Part shown: in pieces, positions 8,020 through 15,741 of the stretch
Numbering within the stretch: the stretch's first letter is position 1
Layout of the letters: each line of letters starts with the position of its first letter
Origin: JADFRG01 sp964590515
GTDB taxonomy: Bacteria > Chloroflexota > Anaerolineae > Anaerolineales > E44-bin32
Assembly (NCBI GenBank): GCA_964590515.1
Contig: CAZPZD010000012.1
Location: 1 to 50,857, forward strand
Length of the DNA: 50,857 nucleotides
Reading direction: 5' to 3'
The notes under the pieces: generated by a model
The model's database searches: none
The model's input: only the letters and a program-made list of their open reading frames with translations
What the model was told of the DNA's origin: nothing
Translations under genes and position numbers: made by a program

Positions 8020-10007
8020 TACTCCACTGCCACCGGGAGCCAGAAGACGAACTGGGCGCCGGCAGACATGCTCTGCTTGACCCGGATCGTCCCCCCCATG
8101 GCCTCGACCAGCCGCCGCACCATCGGCAGCCCGAGGCCGTGTCCATACACTTCCCGCTCATCACGGCTGTCGAGCCGGTGAAACATTTCGAATATCCGCT
8201 CCCGCTCTTCCGAAGGAACTCCCGGCCCTGAGTCGCTGAGGCTCACCCGGATCTGTCCATTCTCGGCCGCCGCCGCCAGGCTCAGCTCGCCCTCCGGGGC
8301 ATATTTCATCGCGTTGTCCATCAAGTGATACAGGATGCTCTTCAAGCCGGCCTCGTCCGCCCGGATCCTGGGCAACTTAGGCGGGAATTCCCTGCGCATC
8401 CGGGTGAGATCGGGAAACTGGGCCACGACCTGCTCCGCCACTTCGACCAGATCCAATGGCCGCAAGTCGAGTGGGAACCGGCCGGCCTCCAACGCCGAGA
8501 GATCCAGGATGGTTCCCACGAATCCAGCTAGCCGCTCGGTTTCTTTCTGCACCAGGCGAAGCGACTCATCGACGCTCGTCACCAGAGTCGGTTCACGCTC
8601 GAGCACCAGCTCGATCCCGCTGCGAATGTTGGTCAGCGGGGCTCGCAGCTCGTGAGATACCAACGCCACGAATTCCGACTTCAGCCGATCCAACTCCTTC
8701 AGCTCCTCATTCAGCTGGGCGAGGTCGGATACCGTCTGCTCAAGCTGTTGAGTTCGGGCCTGTACCTTCTCCTCCAGTTCGGCATTCCACTGCTGCAAGT
8801 CGGTGCGGGCCGCGGCGATCTCGGCCAGGGCCCCTTCCAATTCCAGTTCCCGTCGCTTGGTCAGGGTGAGATCGTGGGCGGTCCCCGCCAGCAGGGGTTC
8901 ATTCCTCCGCTCATCGTGGATGGGCCGNNNNNNNNNNNNNNNNNNNNNNNNNNNNNNNNNNNNNNNNNNNNNNNNNNNNNNNNNNNNNNNNNNNNNNNNN
9001 NNNNNNNNNNNNNNNNNNNNNNNNNNNATGATCACCCCCTGGCGGGCCATGAGCAGCAGGCTGAGCGCCGCGGCCGCTGCGACCATGAACCAATCCACTT
9101 GCTTCGAAAGCCACCAATCCGCGATGACGGTCCCAACAACGGCATAGGTAAAGGCGATCGGGAGCAGTGCTTCAAGGCGAGAAGCCATTCGCGTGAATCT
9201 CGCTCGTGACTTTGAAGCTGCCGGCCGAGGAGGCACCCCAAGCCTGGTTGCGGCCGCGACAACCAGCAGGCCGGCCGCCATCCATCCAAGTTCCACGAGG
9301 CCGCTTGCGGATGGATCTCCGAGCAGCCGGCGATATCCGTCGCCAAGGTCAGCCGCCGCCAGAAACAGGAACCCGGATCCGAGCAGGCCAAAGAGGGTGG
9401 CCTCCCCTCTGCTCTCGCTTCGGAGTACGTGGCGGATGAGCAGCCCAACCAGGACCAAGTCTAAGCCAGGGCCGACCGCCGACCACAGTACTTCGACAGG
9501 GTCTCCTACACCGACTGCCAACGTCGCCCGGATAAAGACCAGCCAGGCTAGGGCGCCCACCGCCAGGGACAGAATGGCGACGTCCAGCACTTCCCGAACC
9601 CGGCTGAATCGTTCCGTGATCCGCGGCGGGTAGGCGACTATGGCCGTCAGAGCGGCCAGCGCCCCGGCCGTCCCGAGCCAGTCCGGGACGGAAGGCAAAG
9701 CGGGGAGTCCCCCGGTCGAGATCCGGATCACCACTTCGATCCCGGCGGATAGGGTCCAGAGTGCCAGACCGACCCCCAAGGTCCGCCACGACCGCTGTTC
9801 AGGTGTGCGTGACAGGCGGCCGGAGGCAACCAGCAGCGCAATTGTCGCGGCGGCTTTTGCCCCCAGGGTCCCGAGCATCGCGACCAGGTCTCGCAGGAGG
9901 GTCGGCGGGGTGGCGATCACCCAAATTGCGTAGCCAAGCAATCCGAGGGCTGGCCAGTGGAGTTCCGGCCGCCAATTCTGGCGGAGTCGAAGGAGCATGC
10001 TGGCCAT
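8019..10007 (-). CDS. Membrane sensor histidine kinase (interrupted by a scaffold gap)
   Basis: About the first 325 residues form a membrane region with roughly eight to ten hydrophobic helices and no large outer loop, so it may sense the membrane or an internal signal. After the gap come the tail of a PAS-like domain, a coiled coil (ELEGALAEIAAARTDLQQW), the HisKA dimer helix with the phosphorylated histidine (FVALVSHELRAPL), and a complete HATPase domain (MDNAMKYAPEGE, DSGPGVP, GHGLGLPMV). It should phosphorylate the regulator encoded immediately downstream, with which it overlaps. The 100 N at 8928-9027 fall in the PAS region; because the true gap length is unknown, the continuous frame across it and the residue count (662) are not proven. 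Confidence 0.88.
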   Translation of the reverse strand: MASMLLRLRQNWRPELHWPALGLLGYAIWVIATPPTLLRDLVAMLGTLGAKAAATIALLVASGRLSRTPEQRSWRTLGVGLALWTLSAGIEVVIRISTGGLPALPSVPDWLGTAGALAALTAIVAYPPRITERFSRVREVLDVAILSLAVGALAWLVFIRATLAVGVGDPVEVLWSAVGPGLDLVLVGLLIRHVLRSESRGEATLFGLLGSGFLFLAAADLGDGYRRLLGDPSASGLVELGWMAAGLLVVAAATRLGVPPRPAASKSRARFTRMASRLEALLPIAFTYAVVGTVIADWWLSKQVDWFMVAAAAALSLLLMARQGVIXXXXXXXXXXXXXXXXXXXXXXXXXXXXXXXXXXRPIHDERRNEPLLAGTAHDLTLTKRRELELEGALAEIAAARTDLQQWNAELEEKVQARTQQLEQTVSDLAQLNEELKELDRLKSEFVALVSHELRAPLTNIRSGIELVLEREPTLVTSVDESLRLVQKETERLAGFVGTILDLSALEAGRFPLDLRPLDLVEVAEQVVAQFPDLTRMRREFPPKLPRIRADEAGLKSILYHLMDNAMKYAPEGELSLAAAAENGQIRVSLSDSGPGVPSEERERIFEMFHRLDSRDEREVYGHGLGLPMVRRLVEAMGGTIRVKQSMSAGAQFVFWLPVAVE
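8928..9027. other. Assembly gap of 100 N
   Basis: Exactly 100 unknown bases, the conventional placeholder for a scaffold gap of unknown length. It interrupts the histidine kinase gene in the region expected to encode its PAS domain. Confidence 0.99.
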
Positions 10008-10059
10008 TCTATCTCCGCTCGCACGACGGGCAAGGCGGCTGGAGCATTGGGCAGTGTGG

Positions 10060-10092
10060 AAAAAAACTCGGCCCCGCCGAGGCGGGGCCGAG
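10060..10092 (-). terminator. Rho-independent terminator of the Tad cluster
   Basis: Positions 10067-10078 and 10081-10092 are perfect complements (CTCGGCCCCGCC and its reverse complement), forming a stem of about 11 GC-rich pairs with a four-base loop. On the minus strand this is followed at once by seven T (A run at 10060-10066). It lies about 22 bases after the stop codon of the second TadE gene and should separate the pilus operon from the downstream kinase operon. Confidence 0.9.
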
Positions 10093-10114
10093 GAGGGCGT
10101 TCAAGTCTGGCGCC

Positions 10115-11506
10115 TCACTCCGGAGGTGGTGGCGCCGTTCCGGTAGGAGGTACCGTCGGTGTCCGGGTCGGCGTGCGGGTCGGGGTCGCCCCACTTGATG
10201 TCGATGTACTGGTCGGGGTCCGGGTCGGGGTCCGGGTCGGAGTGCGGGTCGGAGTCGGGCCGCCTGGGGTCGGGGTGCGGGTCGGTGTTCGAGTCGCGGT
10301 CGCGGTCCGGGTCGGCGTCCGAGTTGGGGTCGGTCCAGTTGGCGTCGCGGTGGGTGTTCGGGTCGGCGTCGGCGTCGGCGGCATCGAGGTGGTCACCGAC
10401 CGGGTGTATGCGCAGTCGATCGCAGCGCCCCAGCCCGGGAAGTCAAAGCTCAGGGTTACTGTGTATGTCCCCCAGATGGGTTGGAGCGGCCAGGTGCCGG
10501 AGTCGTGGTCGAAGTCCACCCGCCATTGCTCGTTTGCCTGGTAAGCGGCAATTTGCCCCGAGCTGGTTCTGCTGGTGGGTGGGGTGTCGTCGTTGGCGGT
10601 CGAGTATACCGAGATGAACTCAAACCTGTTCACCTGCATGTGGTTGGGTGGATAGAGCTGGGGCCAATCCAGATCGGCCTGGACCAGATCGACCCCCGCG
10701 AGATTATTGTTGGTGACATCGACTCGCACGTCGTCTCCGCTTGCAATGACCGCGCTGCCAACCGAGATCAAGCTGCACTGAGGCGTCGGAGTTGTAGTCG
10801 GAGAAGCCGTGGCGGTCGCCGTGGCGGACGGCGTAAGGGTCGCGGTCAGGGTCACGGTGTTCGTCGCGGTCGGCGTCGCAGTCGCGGTGCTGGTCTCCGC
10901 AAAGGGATTGATCGGGACGCCGATTACCCGGGCGGTGCGGAACTGCTCGACGATGCCCGTTCGCTGGGCGCGCAGATGGAGATCCGGCCACCACTGGGTG
11001 AGGATCGGGGTGATCAGCGGGTGGGTGAAGTCGACCGAGACGATGACCGTGTCGCCTGGGTCACCCGCATTCTCGGCCGGGGTGCAGGTGGAGGCCGAGG
11101 GGACGTTAGTATCGCCGGCCACGTAATCGGCGTTGGGCTCGGAGCACACCGTGACCTTGAAGAATCCTGGGTCGTTTACCGTCGGCGCTGTATCGTCACG
11201 AAGGATCGCAACTGCGCCCGCCCCGGCGGCATCCTTGATGGAGGGAATCCGGGCGGAGTCTTCTTCGCCCTCCGTCGCACACCCGAGCACCGGACAGTGA
11301 GTAGTATTCCACTCGCCGGTGACCGCATAGCGCACGCCGAACCGGGCTCCATTCTCAATGGCCAGCCAGGCGTGCAGCACCCGTGCCAGCTCGACGATCG
11401 CGAAGATCAAGATAAGCATGACCGGCAGGATCAGTGCGAACTCCACCAGGCCTTGAGCCCGAGAGCGCCGGTCGCCTTTAGTTAGGTCTAACAGTCGTCG
11501 GATCAT
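10115..11506 (-). CDS. TadE-type pseudopilin with Ig-like domain and Thr/Pro stalk
   Basis: The N-terminus is a TadE signature: basic residues, then AQGLVEFALILPVML, a hydrophobic helix with the conserved glutamate used in prepilin processing. An exported region with several cysteines follows, then a Thr/Ala/Pro-rich linker (near 10780-10900), a beta-rich domain of about 130 residues starting CSLISVGSAVIASGDDVRV that may be Ig-like, and an 88-residue tail of TPTRTPT repeats (10118-10381). The tail resembles glycosylated stalks of surface proteins. The ATG at 11506 is preferred over the GTG at 11521 because GGTGAG lies seven bases before it. It is the last gene of the Tad cluster, 21 bases after the vWA gene, and is followed by a strong terminator. 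The outward tail of a normally small membrane-anchored pilin protein is unusual. Confidence 0.82.
   Translation of the reverse strand: MIRRLLDLTKGDRRSRAQGLVEFALILPVMLILIFAIVELARVLHAWLAIENGARFGVRYAVTGEWNTTHCPVLGCATEGEEDSARIPSIKDAAGAGAVAILRDDTAPTVNDPGFFKVTVCSEPNADYVAGDTNVPSASTCTPAENAGDPGDTVIVSVDFTHPLITPILTQWWPDLHLRAQRTGIVEQFRTARVIGVPINPFAETSTATATPTATNTVTLTATLTPSATATATASPTTTPTPQCSLISVGSAVIASGDDVRVDVTNNNLAGVDLVQADLDWPQLYPPNHMQVNRFEFISVYSTANDDTPPTSRTSSGQIAAYQANEQWRVDFDHDSGTWPLQPIWGTYTVTLSFDFPGWGAAIDCAYTRSVTTSMPPTPTPTRTPTATPTGPTPTRTPTRTATATRTPTRTPTPGGPTPTRTPTRTPTRTPTSTSTSSGATPTRTPTRTPTVPPTGTAPPPPE
10118..10381 (-). repeat. Low-complexity tandem repeat encoding TPTRTPT tail
   Basis: This stretch is built from imperfect six- and twelve-base units reading GGGTCGGGGTCC on the plus strand. 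On the minus strand it encodes 88 residues of Pro, Thr, Arg and Ser. Because unit length is a multiple of three, copy-number changes would lengthen or shorten the protein tail without shifting the frame. Confidence 0.85.
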
Positions 11507-11527
11507 GAGGGCACTCACCACCTTTTG

Positions 11528-13105
11528 TTAGTGTGTGATTCGAGTGAAGATCCTCGAAGCGATCGCCTCGAAAACGGCCAGCAGTTGNNNNNNNNNNNNN
11601 NNNNNNNNNNNNNNNNNNNNNNNNNNNNNNNNNNNNNNNNNNNNNNNNNNNNNNNNNNNNNNNNNNNNNNNNNNNNNNNNNNNNNNNGCGCAAGCTGCAT
11701 TGGGTGGGCTCGGGCAGCCCAGGAAATCCGCCCAATCGCGGGCGTAATCATCCGCGTCGTAGTCGTCGACCGCCGCGCTCGAATGACGGGTGGTTGGATC
11801 TCCGTCATTACAATATGGCGGGCCAGTGCCCGTTGGGGGAGCCCAAGTAGCCGTTGGGCACCACCAGTCGTCAGGAACCACTGGAGGGGATACCTTAGCG
11901 GCTGAATTGACGACACCATCCGAAAGGACGATTGCAATCCAGACCGCCTCCTCCCGCATCTCGTTCCGATCGCAGTCTCCATCACCATTTCCGCCATAGG
12001 CGATGAGATCCCGACAATACATCCCAGCGGCTGCCTTCATTCCATCACCGCTATTCGTTCCGCCACAGCCGCGCGAATCACCCGTCGTGAGGAAATTCGG
12101 GCAGTCTACCGGGACATTCGCTTCCAGGACGGGGTCCAGAGAATCGATCACGGTATGGGCGCAGGTGCTGGGGTTGGGGTTGAGGCCGCAGGGCAGTGGC
12201 GGATCGTTGGGATCCAGTTCGAGCCTGATTTCCGCCAACCTGGCAAAAGCCACGATGCCAATCCGGTCGTAGGGGAAATACATTCGATCGATCAGAAGAT
12301 GGGCGGCCTCTCTCACTTCCTCGAATGGGTGACAGTCGTCCTCGCGGTCGCCGTCTGGCGGTAGTTCCGGATCGTCCCCGGGAACATCGTCGGAAAGCGT
12401 CCGATTCGTGATGCATTGAAGGATGTCGGATTCGGAACTCTTGCCCCCGAGGTTGGGCGGGTCGACTGGGTTAGGGGGATTGTTGCTCGTGCAGTCGTCG
12501 GTGCCGAGGGGGCCGGGTCCATCGCCGCCGTCCTCATCGTTGTCGATGCCATCGGTGCACAGGTTGTAGGACATCGAGGCAGAGACGTCCAGGACCAGAA
12601 CCAGGTCGACCGAAGCGGCCTCAGAGATCGAATTGGCCTGGATGATGGTCGAGCCCCATCCGATGATCGGCAGGAAGGCAAAGTTGACTTGAAGTTGAGT
12701 TTCAACTCGCACATACTTGCGCGGGGTCCCGTCGGCCGGGTTAGGAGGGTTAGTTCCTCCGGGACACAAGCTCGGGTCATCGTATGCCGAGAAGGGCGAG
12801 CCGAGGTGGCAGACCTTGGCGGCGACACCGATCGGGGTCAAGCCGTTCAGTTCCAGCATCTCGAAAGCCATGGCCGACAATTCAGCGGGCGTGCGGCCTT
12901 CACGGAATTGGTTCGCGGCGGCGAGCGAGGCGGCGTCGGTCGCGCGCCTCAGGTGGCCAATGTTGCTGAAGAGGATTCCGGCATCAATCGTCAGCCCGAT
13001 GAAGGCAGCCAAGCCGATGAAGGCCAGTGCGATGAGCACCAATGCTTGGCCGCGCTCGGAATCCGACCGGAGCTGGCGGCTAAGGAGTCGGAGTCGGTTC
13101 GACAT
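11528..13105 (-). CDS. Tad-like protein with von Willebrand factor A domain (interrupted by gap)
   Basis: The start MSNRLRLLSRQLRSDSERGQALVLIALAFIG is a TadG/Flp-type membrane anchor: charged segment, RGQAL, long hydrophobic helix, then DAGILFSNIGHLRRATDAASLAAAN, typical of the pilus-associated TadG/TadE_like family. From about residue 175 a von Willebrand A domain begins with a complete metal-binding motif DVSAS (D-x-S-x-S). The domain has several cysteines and long Asp/Gly/Pro loops that could bind calcium. Such proteins sit at the cell surface and often act in adhesion or pilus assembly. The ATG at 13105 overlaps the end of the upstream TadE gene by 26 bases. The 100-N gap at 11588-11687 lies near the C-terminus, so the length is provisional. 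Confidence 0.85.
   Translation of the reverse strand: MSNRLRLLSRQLRSDSERGQALVLIALAFIGLAAFIGLTIDAGILFSNIGHLRRATDAASLAAANQFREGRTPAELSAMAFEMLELNGLTPIGVAAKVCHLGSPFSAYDDPSLCPGGTNPPNPADGTPRKYVRVETQLQVNFAFLPIIGWGSTIIQANSISEAASVDLVLVLDVSASMSYNLCTDGIDNDEDGGDGPGPLGTDDCTSNNPPNPVDPPNLGGKSSESDILQCITNRTLSDDVPGDDPELPPDGDREDDCHPFEEVREAAHLLIDRMYFPYDRIGIVAFARLAEIRLELDPNDPPLPCGLNPNPSTCAHTVIDSLDPVLEANVPVDCPNFLTTGDSRGCGGTNSGDGMKAAAGMYCRDLIAYGGNGDGDCDRNEMREEAVWIAIVLSDGVVNSAAKVSPPVVPDDWWCPTATWAPPTGTGPPYCNDGDPTTRHSSAAVDDYDADDYARDWADFLGCPSPPNAACXXXXXXXXXXXXXXXXXXXXXXXXXXXXXXXXXXQLLAVFEAIASRIFTRITH
11588..11687. other. Assembly gap of 100 N
   Basis: Exactly 100 unknown bases, a scaffold placeholder. It interrupts the C-terminal end of the von Willebrand Tad gene; only about 20 codons of that gene remain on the far side. 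Confidence 0.99.
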
Positions 13106-13742
13106 AGGTGTTTGGCATGATGGTGTAGGCGTAGAGCACAATCGGGTCCGGAACGAAGGCCTGGATCCACGGCAGTCCGAGGATCATTTCGTACTCGTAG
13201 TAGATTTCGACGACGACGAATCCGGAATTGGGGATCACGGAGCCGGCCAACGTGGTCTCAACATAGGATTCGGTGATCTTGGTCAGGTAGTTGCCGCAAT
13301 TGCTGGCACCGTTTACGTAAAAGGGCCCCGGCGGGAACCGCTTGTCCACCGAGGTTCCCAGGAGCCCGAAGCCCGACACGACGATGTCCCCTTCCACATT
13401 GGTGCAATCCGTGGGGCTGGTAGGGGCCCAGTTAATGCGGCCGTCGGAAGCCGTGGAGAGCGATGATCTCGAAATTAAGAAGGCGCGATGCCAGAAATTC
13501 ACTTTCGGGGGCACACTAAACGGGTCATACAGGTCGGTCGGCAAACCAACAGTCGGGTCATCGTTGGCCGCGAACCGGGCGGCCTCCCTGGCCGCATCGA
13601 TGACGTCGAGGTAAGAGTTCAGTAAGAACCCGAACTCGATCAACCCCGAGAGCATCATCAGCATCAACGGCAGCAAGATGGTGAACTCGACCAGACTCTG
13701 GCCGCGACGGTGTCGTCTCAGAAATGAACGAATAGGGTTCAT
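13080..13742 (-). CDS. TadE-family pilus assembly protein
   Basis: A 220-residue protein with the TadE N-terminus: arginine-rich RSFLRRHRRGQSLVEFTILLPLML, conserved glutamate at the start of the hydrophobic helix, then YLDVIDAAREAARFAAND, the usual amphipathic segment. The rest is an exported domain. TadE-like pseudopilins are cut by the prepilin peptidase and help build Flp/Tad pili. The ATG at 13742 is chosen because a TATAAT element lies 18 bases upstream, leaving a longer upstream start (13799) outside the transcript. It ends in a short PTPTP tail and overlaps the vWA gene. It is the second gene after the prepilin peptidase. Confidence 0.85.
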   Translation of the reverse strand: MNPIRSFLRRHRRGQSLVEFTILLPLMLMMLSGLIEFGFLLNSYLDVIDAAREAARFAANDDPTVGLPTDLYDPFSVPPKVNFWHRAFLISRSSLSTASDGRINWAPTSPTDCTNVEGDIVVSGFGLLGTSVDKRFPPGPFYVNGASNCGNYLTKITESYVETTLAGSVIPNSGFVVVEIYYEYEMILGLPWIQAFVPDPIVLYAYTIMPNTYVEPTPTP

Positions 13743-13760
13743 AAGATGACCGATGGCACC

Positions 13761-13766
13761 ATTATA
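13761..13766 (-). promoter_or_regulatory. Candidate -10 box before tadE
   Basis: A perfect TATAAT on the minus strand, 18 bases before the ATG at 13742. No good -35 is seen at 16-18 bases upstream. The 135-base interval between the peptidase and tadE genes otherwise shows no recognised element. Confidence 0.4.
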
Positions 13767-13877
13767 GAGAGGGGTTTCTCCGTCTCGGTTAGTACCCATG
13801 ACCCAGCAGCCTCAAATGAAGCCGGATGGCAGCCGAATTGAAACACTATTGAAGCAATTCTTAGGCGAAGTGGGGAG

Positions 13878-14666
13878 TCAAGTGAAAAGCCCTGACCGGG
13901 CGCCAACGAAGACGACGAGAGCCCCGAGAACGAGGAAGGGACTGTACGGGATGGGCGTGAAGGCGATGTAACGGCCTCTGGCGATCATGACCAGGAGGTA
14001 GCCCAGGCTGAACACCCCCCCGGCCAGGACTCCAAGCGTCAACGCAACCACGATGCCCGGAAAACCGACGGCCAGGCCGATGACTCCCGCCAACGTGACA
14101 TCGCCAAATCCAAAGGCCACCTCTTCGAGTGTCTGGCCGCGGATTCGGAGAATGAGGCGGGCAAACAAGCCGCCGAGCAGAAATAGCCCGAGCACCACCA
14201 GGAATCCGACCGCTCCACCGGCCAGGGTCTTCAGCGGCCCGCGGGCGGGATCCAATGATCCCAGCAGGCCCATCACGATCGCGGACGGCCCAGTCACCAC
14301 ATGCAGGATCAGCCGGTGTTCCAGGTCGACAACAAGCACCAAGAGCAGGATCCCGGAGAGGACGTACGAGGGCCAGTATTCCTCCGGGTTGAGGAGGATT
14401 AGGTTGAGCACCACACTCCAGGCGGTGGCGACGATCTCGACGACGGGTCGCCGGGGATTCTGGGCCGCGTCGCAATATGGACAGCGGGTACTCCTTGTGA
14501 GCGCCCCCAGAACCCCGGACCAGGCGCGCCAGGGACGCGGGCCCCCGCACGAGCTGCAGCTCGGCAACCTCACCGTACGGGTGAACGGTAGGCTGTCTGC
14601 GAGAGCGTTCACTGCGATGCCGCAGAGGAAACCTGCCAAGGCAGCAATGAGGACCACGCGCTTCAT
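13878..14666 (-). CDS. Prepilin peptidase (A24 family)
   Basis: A polytopic membrane aspartyl protease that cuts type IV and Flp prepilins. Two Cys pairs in the N-terminal cytoplasmic loop (CSSCGG and CPYC) form the zinc-binding methyltransferase-type module of PilD enzymes. The two catalytic aspartates are visible in VVDLEHRLI and GFGDVTL. About seven hydrophobic segments are present. I chose the ATG at 14666 (MKRVVLIAALAGF); in-frame starts at 14684 and 14729 are possible and none has a strong ribosome site. It leads the Tad cluster on the minus strand and probably processes the two TadE proteins and the vWA anchor. No ATPase, platform or secretin gene is in the window. Confidence 0.9.
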   Translation of the reverse strand: MKRVVLIAALAGFLCGIAVNALADSLPFTRTVRLPSCSSCGGPRPWRAWSGVLGALTRSTRCPYCDAAQNPRRPVVEIVATAWSVVLNLILLNPEEYWPSYVLSGILLLVLVVDLEHRLILHVVTGPSAIVMGLLGSLDPARGPLKTLAGGAVGFLVVLGLFLLGGLFARLILRIRGQTLEEVAFGFGDVTLAGVIGLAVGFPGIVVALTLGVLAGGVFSLGYLLVMIARGRYIAFTPIPYSPFLVLGALVVFVGARSGLFT

Positions 14667-14854
14667 TATATGTATTGGCTGCATTGACAACAGCGGCCTC
14701 GAAGTACTGCCTTGCGGCTGTGCCCGCAATCACTTATGATCCTCAGAGATGCGAGCGCTCAGGGTCCCCCCGAGTCGACCGCACTTCCAGCCGGTGCTGG
14801 CAGCCCGACTGACCCCTCTTTCGCCAGGATAACAAACGAGCAGCGGCCGCCCGG

Positions 14855-15076
14855 GTGCATAAGATCCTGGCGATCACAGAGTGGCCGGCAGAGCTGCACG
14901 AAGCCGTGGAGCACTTCCTGGCCACGCTGGGAGAGTTCCAGGCCACCCTGGAGGCCGACGATGCAGCCGCGGCAATCCCGCTGGCCGAGACCGTGCACGA
15001 CGAGCAGCATGAGCTGTCCGAAATGATCGATGGCTGGCTTGATACCCAGTCCGCTGGACCCAGCGACGAGGGCTAG
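14855..15076 (+). CDS. Small acidic hypothetical protein
   Basis: A 73-codon frame starting at GTG, encoding a hydrophilic helix-forming protein rich in Glu, His and Ala (AITEWPAELHEAVEHFLATLGEF; HDEQHELSEMIDGWLD). I do not recognise a family. The composition looks like a real protein rather than a shadow frame, but no ribosome site is evident. It lies in the 460-base interval between the divergent peptidase and CopC genes; apart from this frame I see nothing definite there. Confidence 0.4.
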   Translation: MHKILAITEWPAELHEAVEHFLATLGEFQATLEADDAAAAIPLAETVHDEQHELSEMIDGWLDTQSAGPSDEG

Positions 15077-15126
15077 CGCCTGGTCAGCCTTGTCGGCTAT
15101 CCCGTCGCTTGGGCCGGGGGAACCCC

Positions 15127-15741
15127 ATGTCCTCACGCCCTACACTGAGCAAGGCTGGTGTCCGAGCCGGTTTCACCGCGGCAATTGGCCTCGGGCTTGC
15201 CCTAATCCATCCGATCCTGGCGGAAGCGCATGCCCGGTATCTTCGATCCGAGCCGGGTCAGGGAGCCATCGTGTCGGAAGCGCCCACCCGAGTGGACATC
15301 TGGTTCGCGCAGGAGCTATTCCGACGGCAGGGGGAGAACCGGATCCAACTCAGAGGCCCGGATGGGCTGGCAGTGCCGGTCAGCGACCCGGTCGTAGATG
15401 ACGATGACCGCAGCCATTTGTGGGTTCAGATCGAGTCGGACCTGCTCCCGGGTGCCTACCACGTGGCCTGGCGCTCGCTCTCCGCGGAGGACGGGGACAG
15501 CGACGAGGGCAAGTTCGGATTTGTACTCGACCCGGCCGCGGTTGTGACCAGCACCCCCATGGGGGCAACCCATGCGGCCGCGTCACCAGCAACCATGACG
15601 GCTGTGCCAGTGTCTCAACCGACCCCGACTCCGACCCCCGCTCCTGCGCCGACCGACGGATGCCCACTCGGGCTGCTCCCCGCCCTTGGGCTGGCCGGGC
15701 TCGGATGGCCACGGAGGCGAAGACGATGCGCCGGGCGCTAA
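15127..15741 (+). CDS. CopC-like exported protein with C-terminal anchor
   Basis: After a signal peptide ending near AEAHA comes a CopC beta-barrel (HARYLRSEPGQGAIVSEAPTRVDIWFAQEL; pattern of CopC copper chaperones, mature N-terminal His present). The second copper histidine expected in a DGH motif is missing: the site reads DGDSDEG. A PTPTPTPAPAPT linker leads to a hydrophobic C-terminus GCPLGLLPALGLAGLGWP followed by RRRRR, like a membrane anchor or C-terminal sorting signal. CopC proteins carry copper in the periplasm; this one may hold it weakly or serve another role. The ATG 15127 follows a G-rich stretch. It overlaps the next gene by 16 bases, so the two are cotranscribed. Confidence 0.8.
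   Translation: MSSRPTLSKAGVRAGFTAAIGLGLALIHPILAEAHARYLRSEPGQGAIVSEAPTRVDIWFAQELFRRQGENRIQLRGPDGLAVPVSDPVVDDDDRSHLWVQIESDLLPGAYHVAWRSLSAEDGDSDEGKFGFVLDPAAVVTSTPMGATHAAASPATMTAVPVSQPTPTPTPAPAPTDGCPLGLLPALGLAGLGWPRRRRRCAGR

Noticed and set aside
10150..10400. Regular GC-rich repeats considered as a CRISPR array or clustered operators
   Set aside because: Units are 6 or 12 bases with no unique spacers, and they translate as a continuous TPTRTP tail.
10481..11485. Plus-strand frame of 334 codons opposite the second TadE gene
   Set aside because: The minus-strand frame has a clear TadE N-terminus, ribosome site and terminator; the plus frame is Arg/Gly-rich shadow.
13861..14733. Second minus-strand frame over the prepilin peptidase gene
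   Set aside because: It lacks the membrane helices and catalytic motifs found in the overlapping true frame and is Arg/Pro-rich.
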